64,000 nucleotides of DNA from Rhynchopus sp. YZ270_cl-10 (lineage: Eukaryota > Euglenozoa > Diplonemea > Diplonemida > Diplonemidae). The stretch lies in assembly GCA_964035575.1 (NCBI GenBank), contig OZ037928.1:930001-994000 (forward strand), written 5' to 3'. The position numbers were made by a program, and so were the translations under genes. Positions 54,501 to 64,000 of the stretch are shown here, piece by piece; within the stretch, counting starts at the first letter, position 1; each line of letters starts with the position of its first letter. The notes below the pieces were generated by a model. It was not told the origin of the DNA and made no database searches. It was given only the letters and a program-made list of their open reading frames with translations.

Positions 54501-57500
54501 AAGCGATGCGTTCAAAAGCGTCCCTTTTACACGCAACAAAGCGATGCGTTCTAAAGCGTCCCTTTTACACGCAACAAAGCGATGAGTTCAAAAGCGTACC
54601 TTTTACACGCAACAAAGCGATGCGTTCTAAAGCGTCCCTTTTACACGCAACAAAGGGATGCGTTCAAAAGAGTCCTTTTACACGCAACAAAGCGATGCGT
54701 TCAAAAGCGTCCCTTCTACACGCAACAAAGCGATGCGTTCAAAAGCGTCCCTTTTAGACGCAACAAAGCGATGCGTTCAAAAGAGTCCTTTTACACGCAA
54801 CAAAGCGATGCGTTCAAAAGCGTCCCTTTTACACGCAACAAAGCGATGCGTTCAAAAGCGTCCTTTTACACGCAACAAAGCGATGCGTTCAAAAGCGTCC
54901 TTTTACACGCAACAAAGCGATGCGTTCAAAAGCGTCCTTTTACACGCAACAAAGCGATGCGTTCAAAAGCGTCCCTTTTACACACAACAAAGCGATGCGT
55001 TCAAAAGCGTCCTTTTACACGCAACAAAGCGATGCGTTCAAAAGCGTCCTTTTACACGCAACAAAGCGATGCGTTCAAAAGCGTCCCTTTTACACGCAAC
55101 AAAGCGATGCGTTCAAAAGCGTCCCTTCTACACGCAACAAAGCGATGCGTTCAAAAGCGTCCCTTTTACACGCAACAAAGCGATGCGTTCAAAAGCGTCC
55201 CTTTACACGCAACAAAGCGATGCGTTCAAAAGCGTCCCTTCTACACGCAACAAAGCGATGCGTTCAAAAGCGTCCTTTTACACGCAACAAAGCGATGCGT
55301 TCAAAAGCGTCCTTTTACACGCAACAAAGCGATGCGTTCAAAAGCGTCCCTTTTACACGCAACAAAGCGATGCGTTCAAAAGCGTCCCTTCTACACGCAA
55401 CAAAGCGATGCGTTCAAAAGCGTCCCTTTTACACGCAACAAAGCGATGCGTTCAAAAGCGTCCCTTTTACACGCAACAAAGCGATGCGTTCAAAAGCGTC
55501 CCTTTTACACGCAACAAAGCGATGCGTTCAAAAGCGTCCCTTTTACACGCAACAAAGCGATGCGTTCAAAAGCGTCCCTTCTACACGCAACAAAGCGATG
55601 CGTTCAAAAGCGTCCCTTTTAGACGCAACAAAGCGATGCGTTCAAAAGCGTCCTTTTACACACAACAAAGCGATGCGTTCAAAAGCGTCCTTTTACACGC
55701 AACAAAGCGATGCGTTCAAAAGCGTCCCTTTTACACGCAACAAAGCGATGCGTTCAAAAGCGTCCCTTTTAGACGCAACAAAGCGATGCGTTCAAAAGCG
55801 TCCTTTTACACACAACAAAGCGATGCGTTCAAAAGCGTCCCTTCTACACGCAACAAAGCGATGCGTTCAAAAGCGTCCCTTTTAGACGCAACAAAGCGAT
55901 GCGTTCAAAAGCGTCCTTTTACACACAACAAAGCGATGCGTTCAAAAGCGTCCCTTTTACACGCAACAAAGCGATGCGTTCAAAAGCGTCCCTTTTACAC
56001 GCAACAAAGCGATGCGTTCAAAAGCGTCCCTTTTACACGCAACAAAGCGATGCGTTCAAAAGCGTCCTTTTACACGCAACAAAGCGATGCGTTCAAAAGC
56101 GTCCCTTTTACACGCAACAAAGCGATGCGTTCAAAAGCGTCCCTTTTACACACAACAAAGCGATGCGTTCAAAAGCGTCCCTTATACACGCAACAAAGCG
56201 ATGCGTTCAAAAGCGTCCTTTTACACGCAACAAAGCGATGCGTTCAAAAGCGTCCCTTATACACGCAACAAAGCGATGCGTTCAAAAGCGTCCTTTTAGA
56301 CGCAACAAAGCGATGCGTTCAAAAGCGTCCTTTTACACGCAACAAAGCGATGCGTTCAAAAGCGTCCTTTTACACGCAACAAAGCGATGCGTTCAAAAGC
56401 GTCCCTTTTACACGCAACAAAGCGATGCGTTCAAAAGCGTCCCTTCTACACGCAACAAAGCGATGCGTTCAAAAGCGTCCTTTTAGACGCAACAAAGCGA
56501 TGCGTTCAAAAGCGTCCTTTTACACGCAACAAAGCGATGCGTTCAAAAGCGTCCTTTTACACACAACAAAGCGATGCGTTCAAAAGCGTCCCTTCTACAC
56601 GCAACAAAGCGATGCGTTCAAAAGCGTCCCTTTTACACGCAACAAAGCGATGCGTTCAAAAGCGTCCCTTTTACACGCAACAAAGCGATGCGTTCAAAAG
56701 CGTCCTTTTACACACAACAAAGCGATGCGTTCAAAAGCGTCCTTTTAGACGCAACAAAGCGATGCGTTCAAAAGCGTCCTTTTACACGCAACAAAGCGAT
56801 GCGTTCAAAAGCGTCCCTTTACACGCAACAAAGCGATGCGTTCAAAAGCGTCCCTTCTACACGCAACAAAGCGATGCGTTCAAAAGCGTCCCTTCTACAC
56901 GCAACAAAGCGATGCGTTCTAAAGCGTCCCTTTTACACGCAACAAAGCGATGCGTTCAAAAGCGTCCCTTTACACGCAACAAAGCGATGCGTTCAAAAGC
57001 GTCCCTTCTACACGCAACAAAGCGATGCGTTCTAAAGCGTCCCTTTTACACGCAACAAAGCGATGCGTTCAAAAGCGTCCCTTTTACACGCAACAAAGCG
57101 ATGCGTTGAAAAGCGTCCCTTTTACACGCAACAAAGCGATGCGTTCAAAAGCGTCCCTTTTACGCGCAACAAAGCGATGAGTTCAAAAGCGTACCTTTTA
57201 CACGCAACAAAGCGATGCGTTCAAAAGCGTCCCTTTTACACGCAACAAAGCGATGCGTTCTAAAGCGTCCCTTTTACACGCAACAAAGGGATGCGTTCAA
57301 AAGCGTCCTTTTAGACGCAACAAAGCGATGAGTTCAAAAGAGTCCTTTTACACGCAACAAAGCGATGCGTTCAAAAGCGTCCCTTTTACACGCAACAAAG
57401 CGATGCGTTCAAAAGCGTCCTTTTAGACGCAACAAAGCGATGCGTTCAAAAGCGTCCCTTCTACACGCGACAAAGCGATGCGTTCAAAAGCGTCCTTTTA

Positions 57501-60500
57501 CACGCAACAAAGCGATGCGTTCAAAAGCGTCCTTTTACACGCAACAAAGCGATGCGTTCAAAAGCGTCCTTTTACACGCAACAAAGCGATGCGTTCAAAA
57601 GCGTCCTTTTACACGCAACAAAGCGATGCGTTCTAAAGCGTCCCTTCTACACGCGACAAAGCGATGCGTTCAAAAGCGTCCTTTTACACGCAACAAAGCG
57701 ATGCGGTCAAAAGTGTCCTTTTACACGCAACAAAGCGATGCGTTCAAAAGCGTCCTTTTACACGCAACAAAGCGATGCGTTCAAAAGCGTCCTTTTACAC
57801 GCAACAAAGCGATGCGTTCAAAAGCGTCCTTTTACACGCAACAAAGCGATGCGTTCAAAAGCGTCCTTTTACACGCAACAAAGCGATGCGTGCAAAAGCG
57901 TCCCTTTTACACACAACAAAGCGATGCGTTCAAAAGCGTCCCTTATACACGCAACAAAGCGATGCGTTCAAAAGCGTCCCTTATACACGCAACAAAGCGA
58001 TGCGTTCAAAAGCGTCCTTTTACACGCAACAAAGCGATGCGTTCAAAAGCGTCCTTTTACACGCAACAAAGCGATGCGTTCAAAAGCGTCCCTTATACAC
58101 GCAACAAAGCGATGCGTTCAAAAGCGTCCCTTATACACGCAACAAAGCGATGCGTTCAAAAGCGTCCTTTTACACGCAACAAAGCGATGCGTTCAAAAGC
58201 GTCCTTTTACACGCAACAAAGCGATGCGTTCAAAAGCGTCCTTTTACACGCAACAAAGCGATGCGTGCAAAAGCGTCCCTTTTACACACAACAAAGCGAT
58301 GCGTTCAAAAGCGTCCCTTATACACGCAACAAAGCGATGCGTTCAAAAGCGTCCCTTATACACGCAACAAAGCGATGCGTTCAAAAGCGTCCTTTTACAC
58401 GCAACAAAGCGATGCGTTCAAAAGCGTCCTTTTACACGCAACAAAGCGATGCGTTCAAAAGCGTCCCTTTTACACGCAACAAAGCGATGCGTTCAAAAGC
58501 GTCCTTTTAGACGCAACAAAGCGATGCGTTCAAAAGCGTCCTTTTACACGCAACAAAGCGATGCGTTCAAAAGCGTCCCTAATACACGCAACAAAGCGAT
58601 GCGTTCAAAAGCGTCCTTTTAGACGCAACAAAGCGATGCGTTCAAAAGCGTCCTTTTACACGCAACAAAGCGATGCGTTCAAAAGCGTCCCTTCTACACG
58701 CAACAAAGCGATGCGTTCAAAAGCGTCCTTTTAGACGCAACAAAGCGATGCGTTCAAAAGCGTCCTTTTACACGCAACAAAGCGATGCGTTCAAAAGCGT
58801 CCTTTTACACACAACAAAGCGATGCGTTCAAAAGCGTCCCTTTTACACGCAACAAAGCGATGCGTTCAAAAGCGTCCTTTTACACGCAACAAAGGGATGC
58901 GTTCAAAAGCGTCCTTTTACACACAACAAAGCGATGCGTTCAAAAGCGTCCTTTTAGACGCAACAAAGCGATGCGTTCAAAAGCGTCCTTTTACACGCAA
59001 CAAAGCGATGCGTTCAAAAGCGTCCTTTTACACACAACAAAGCGATGCGTTCAAAAGCGTCCTTTTACACACAACAAAGCGATGCGTTCAAAAGCGTCCC
59101 TTCTACACGCAACAAAGCGATGCGTTCAAAAGCGTACCTTTTACACGCAACAAAGCGATGCGTTCAAAAGCGTCCCTTTACACGCAACAAAGCGATGCGT
59201 TCAAAAGCGTCCCTTCTACACGCAACAAAGCGATGCGTTCAAAAGCGTCCCTTTTACACGCAACAAAGCGATGCGTTCAAAAGCGTCCCTTTTACACGCA
59301 ACAAAGCGATGCGTTCAAAAGCGTCCCTTTTACACGCAACAAAGCGATGCGTTCAAAAGCGTCCCTTTTACACGCAACAAAGCGATGCGTTCAAAAGCGT
59401 CCCTTTACACGCAACAAAGCGATGCGTTCAAAAGCGTCCCTTCTACACGCAACAAAGCGATGCGTTCTAAAGCGTCCCTTTTACACGCAACAAAGCGATG
59501 CGTTCAAAAGCGTCCCTTTTACACGCAACAAAGCGATGCGTTCTAAAGCGTCCCTTTTACACGCAACAAAGCGATGCGTTGAAAAGCGTCCCTTTTACAC
59601 GCAACAAAGCGATGCGTTCAAAAGCGTCCCTTTTACGCGCAACAAAGCGATGAGTTCAAAAGCGTACCTTTTACACGCAACAAAGCGATGCGTTCAAAAG
59701 CGTCCCTTTTACACGCAACAAAGCGATGCGTTCAAAAGCGTCCCTTTTACACGCAACAAAGCGATGCGTTCAAAAGCGTCCCTTTTACACGCAACAAAGC
59801 GATGCGTTCAAAAGCGTCCTTTTACACACAACAAAGCGATGCGTTCAAAAGCGTCCCTTTTACACGCAACAAAGCGATGCGTTCTAAAGCGTACCTTTTA
59901 CACGCAACAAAGCGATGCGTTCAAAAGCGTCCCTTTTACACGCAACAAAGCGATGCGTTCTAAAGCGTACCTTTTACACGCAACAAAGCGATGCGTTCAA
60001 AAGCGTCCTTTTACACGCAACAAAGCGATGCGTTCAAAAGCGTCCCTTTTACACGCAACAAAGCGATGCGTTCAAAAGCGTCCCTTCTACACGCAACAAA
60101 GCGATGCGTTCAAAAGCGTCCCTTTTACACGCAACAAAGCGATGCGTTCAAAAGCGTCCCTTTACACGCAACAAAGCGATGCGTTCAAAAGCGTCCCTTC
60201 TACACGCAACAAAGCGATGCGTTCAAAAGCGTCCTTTTACACGCAACAAAGCGATGCGTTCAAAAGCGTCCTTTTACACGCAACAAAGCGATGCGTTCAA
60301 AAGCGTCCCTTTTACACGCAACAAAGCGATGCGTTCAAAAGCGTCCCTTCTACACGCAACAAAGCGATGCGTTCAAAAGCGTCCCTTTTACACGCAACAA
60401 AGCGATGCGTTCAAAAGCGTCCCTTTTACACGCAACAAAGCGATGCGTTCAAAAGCGTCCCTTTTACACGCAACAAAGCGATGCGTTCAAAAGCGTCCCT

Positions 60501-63500
60501 TTTACACGCAACAAAGCGATGCGTTCAAAAGCGTCCCTTCTACACGCAACAAAGCGATGCGTTCAAAAGCGTCCCTTTTAGACGCAACAAAGCGATGCGT
60601 TCAAAAGCGTCCTTTTACACACAACAAAGCGATGCGTTCAAAAGCGTCCTTTTACACGCAACAAAGCGATGCGTTCAAAAGCGTCCTTTTACACGCAACA
60701 AAGCGATGCGTTCAAAAGCGTCCCTTTTACACGCAACAAAGCGATGCGTTCAAAAGCGTCCCTTTTACACGCAACAAAGCGATGCGTTCAAAAGCGTCCC
60801 TTTTACACGCAACAAAGCGATGCGTTCAAAAGCGTCCCTTTTAGACGCAACAAAGCGATGCGTTCAAAAGCGTCCTTTTACACACAACAAAGCGATGCGT
60901 TCAAAAGCGTCCCTTCTACACGCAACAAAGCGATGCGTTCAAAAGCGTCCCTTTTAGACGCAACAAAGCGATGCGTTCAAAAGCGTCCTTTTACACACAA
61001 CAAAGCGATGCGTTCAAAAGCGTCCCTTTTACACGCAACAAAGCGATGCGTTCAAAAGCGTCCCTTTTACACGCAACAAAGCGATGCGTTCAAAAGCGTC
61101 CCTTTTACACGCAACAAAGCGATGCGTTCAAAAGCGTCCTTTTACACGCAACAAAGCGATGCGTTCAAAAGCGTCCTTTTACACGCAACAAAGCGATGCG
61201 TTCAAAAGCGTCCCTTTTACACGCAACAAAGCGATGCGTTCAAAAGCGTCCCTTTTACACACAACAAAGCGATGCGTTCAAAAGCGTCCCTTATACACGC
61301 AACAAAGCGATGCGTTCAAAAGCGTCCTTTTACACGCAACAAAGCGATGCGTTCAAAAGCGTCCCTTATACACGCAACAAAGCGATGCGTTCAAAAGCGT
61401 CCTTTTAGACGCAACAAAGCGATGCGTTCAAAAGCGTCCTTTTACACGCAACAAAGCGATGCGTTCAAAAGCGTCCCTTTTACACGCAACAAAGCGATGC
61501 GTTCAAAAGCGTCCCTTCTACACGCAACAAAGCGATGCGTTCAAAAGCGTCCCTTATACACGCAACAAAGCGATGCGTTCAAAAGCGTCCTTTTAGACGC
61601 AACAAAGCGATGCGTTCAAAAGCGTCCTTTTACACGCAACAAAGCGATGCGTTCAAAAGCGTCCCTTTTACACGCAACAAAGCGATGCGTTCAAAAGCGT
61701 CCCTTCTACACGCAACAAAGCGATGCGTTCAAAAGCGTCCTTTTAGACGCAACAAAGCGATGCGTTCAAAAGCGTCCTTTTACACGCAACAAAGCGATGC
61801 GTTCAAAAGCGTCCTTTTACACACAACAAAGCGATGCGTTCAAAAGCGTCCCTTCTACACGCAACAAAGCGATGCGTTCAAAAGCGTCCCTTTTACACGC
61901 AACAAAGCGATGCGTTCAAAAGCGTCCCTTTTACACGCAACAAAGCGATGCGTTCAAAAGCGTCCTTTTACACACAACAAAGCGATGCGTTCAAAAGCGT
62001 CCTTTTAGACGCAACAAAGCGATGCGTTCAAAAGCGTCCTTTTACACGCAACAAAGCGATGCGTTCAAAAGCGTCCCTTTACACGCAACAAAGCGATGCG
62101 TTCAAAAGCGTCCCTTCTACACGCAACAAAGCGATGCGTTCTAAAGCGTCCCTTTTACACGCAACAAAGCGATGCGTTCAAAAGCGTCCCTTTACACGCA
62201 ACAAAGCGATGCGTTCAAAAGCGTCCCTTCTACACGCAACAAAGCGATGCGTTCTAAAGCGTCCCTTTTACACGCAACAAAGCGATGCGTTCAAAAGCGT
62301 CCCTTTTACACGCAACAAAGCGATGCGTTGAAAAGCGTCCCTTTTACACGCAACAAAGCGATGCGTTCAAAAGCGTCCCTTTTACGCGCAACAAAGCGAT
62401 GAGTTCAAAAGCGTACCTTTTACACGCAACAAAGCGATGCGTTCAAAAGCGTCCCTTTTACACGCAACAAAGCGATGCGTTCTAAAGCGTCCCTTTTACA
62501 CGCAACAAAGGGATGCGTTCAAAAGCGTCCTTTTAGACGCAACAAAGCGATGAGTTCAAAAGAGTCCTTTTACACGCAACAAAGCGATGCGTTCAAAAGC
62601 GTCCCTTTTACACGCAACAAAGCGATGCGTTCAAAAGCGTCCTTTTAGACGCAACAAAGCGATGCGTTCAAAAGCGTCCCTTCTACACGCGACAAAGCGA
62701 TGCGTTCAAAAGCGTCCTTTTACACGCAACAAAGCGATGCGTTCAAAAGCGTCCTTTTACACGCAACAAAGCGATGCGTTCAAAAGCGTCCTTTTACACG
62801 CAACAAAGCGATGCGTTCAAAAGCGTCCTTTTACACGCAACAAAGCGATGCGTTCTAAAGCGTCCCTTCTACACGCGACAAAGCGATGCGTTCAAAAGCG
62901 TCCTTTTACACGCAACAAAGCGATGCGGTCAAAAGTGTCCTTTTACACGCAACAAAGCGATGCGTTCAAAAGCGTCCTTTTACACGCAACAAAGCGATGC
63001 GTTCAAAAGCGTCCTTTTACACGCAACAAAGCGATGCGTTCAAAAGCGTCCTTTTACACGCAACAAAGCGATGCGTTCAAAAGCGTCCTTTTACACGCAA
63101 CAAAGCGATGCGTGCAAAAGCGTCCCTTTTACACACAACAAAGCGATGCGTTCAAAAGCGTCCCTTATACACGCAACAAAGCGATGCGTTCAAAAGCGTC
63201 CCTTATACACGCAACAAAGCGATGCGTTCAAAAGCGTCCTTTTACACGCAACAAAGCGATGCGTTCAAAAGCGTCCCTTATACACGCAACAAAGCGATGC
63301 GTTCAAAAGCGTCCTTTTAGACGCAACAAAGCGATGCGTTCAAAAGCGTCCTTTTACACGCAACAAAGCGATGCGTTCAAAAGCGTCCTTTTACACGCAA
63401 CAAAGCGATGCGTTCAAAAGCGTCCCTTTTACACGCAACAAAGCGATGCGTTCAAAAGCGTCCTTTTACACGCAACAAAGCGATGCGTTCAAAAGCGTCC

Positions 63501-64000
63501 TTTTACACACAACAAAGCGATGCGTTCAAAAGCGTCCCTTATACACGCAACAAAGCGATGCGTTCAAAAGCGTCCTTTTAGACGCAACAAAGCGATGCGT
63601 TCAAAAGCGTCCTTTTACACGCAACAAAGCGATGCGTTCAAAAGCGTCCCTTCTACACGCAACAAAGCGATGCGTTCAAAAGCGTCCTTTTAGACGCAAC
63701 AAAGCGATGCGTTCAAAAGCGTCCTTTTACACGCAACAAAGCGATGCGTTCAAAAGCGTCCTTTTACACACAACAAAGCGATGCGTTCAAAAGCGTCCCT
63801 TTTACACGCAACAAAGCGATGCGTTCAAAAGCGTCCTTTTACACGCAACAAAGGGATGCGTTCAAAAGCGTCCTTTTACACACAACAAAGCGATGCGTTC
63901 AAAAGCGTCCTTTTAGACGCAACAAAGCGATGCGTTCAAAAGCGTCCTTTTACACGCAACAAAGCGATGCGTTCAAAAGCGTCCTTTTACACACAACAAA
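39557..64000. repeat. SatC 37/38-bp satellite, large array (about 650 units, open at the window end)
   Basis: Head-to-tail units of GCGTTCAAAAGCGTCCC plus TTTTACACGCAACAAAGCGAT (38 bp), mixed with a 37-bp form having one C fewer and with recurrent single-base variants (TTTTAGACG, CTTCTACACG, CTTATACACG, GTTCTAAAGC, GTACCTTTT, AAAGGGATG, GATGAGTTC). The order of variants repeats at larger scale: blocks near 43.4 kb recur 3794 bp later, blocks near 45 kb recur 3.68-3.72 kb and then about 3.42 kb later, and 56.95-58.0 kb recurs 5222 bp later. All plus-strand frames through most units are open because the consensus has no stop triplet; none is a gene. The array runs past the window. Confidence 0.98.

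Noticed and set aside
39584-63916. Dozens of frames of 70-1160 codons reading MRSKASLLHATKRC-type repeats
   Set aside because: Artefacts of the SatC unit, which lacks stop triplets in all forward frames; 37/38-bp mixing shifts frame continually, so there is no constraint on protein sequence.
39557-64000. CRISPR array
   Set aside because: The 37/38-bp units are contiguous with no unique spacers, and the genome is eukaryotic.

Overview
This is nuclear DNA from a single-celled, probably flagellated eukaryote that I cannot name. The evidence is spliceosomal introns in four genes, a tubulin polyglutamylase subunit (TPGS2), a pentatricopeptide-repeat (PPR) protein that implies an RNA-bearing organelle, a eukaryotic ribosomal protein (RPL32), a cyclophilin, and large satellite arrays. 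All six introns I could place (62 to 1424 nt) begin GTAT and end AG. TGA and TAG are used as ordinary stops.

Layout. (1) 1-20.8 kb is a sparse gene region: tandem repeats at the left edge; then on the minus strand a ubiquitin-like protein, a two-exon PPR gene, two tandem copies of RPL32, a two-exon cyclophilin and TPGS2. The second RPL32 copy carries a 1238-bp palindromic transposon in its intron with an 11-bp target duplication. Between cyclophilin and TPGS2 lie two 122-bp satellites (11.7-16.9 kb), AT-rich non-coding DNA and a probable 998-bp non-autonomous element. (2) 20.9-25.4 kb holds simple repeats: a 9-bp repeat, an uninterrupted 684-copy TACAG array of 3.4 kb, then about 25 units of a 37/38-bp satellite (SatC). 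(3) 25.4-39.6 kb interrupts SatC. It is bounded by 69-bp inverted repeats and holds an intron-bearing AAA-type ATPase gene followed by the gene block of a Polinton/Maverick element: packaging ATPase, penton-like minor capsid protein, a PLA2-like protein, adenovirus-type protease, protein-primed DNA polymerase B and a fibre-like protein. I see no major capsid protein or integrase. A 343-bp MITE has inserted into it. (4) 39.56-64 kb is SatC to the end of the window, about 650 units with higher-order duplications of 3.4-3.8 kb and 5.2 kb.

The host genes are ordinary housekeeping and cytoskeletal genes with no sign of shared function. The Polinton genes are tightly packed in virus-like blocks (for example a 4-bp overlap between protease and PLA2-like genes) and make up one former DNA-virus-like unit, kept here as an incomplete relic in a satellite-rich domain. 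Most long open frames in the satellites are artefacts of stop-free repeat units.
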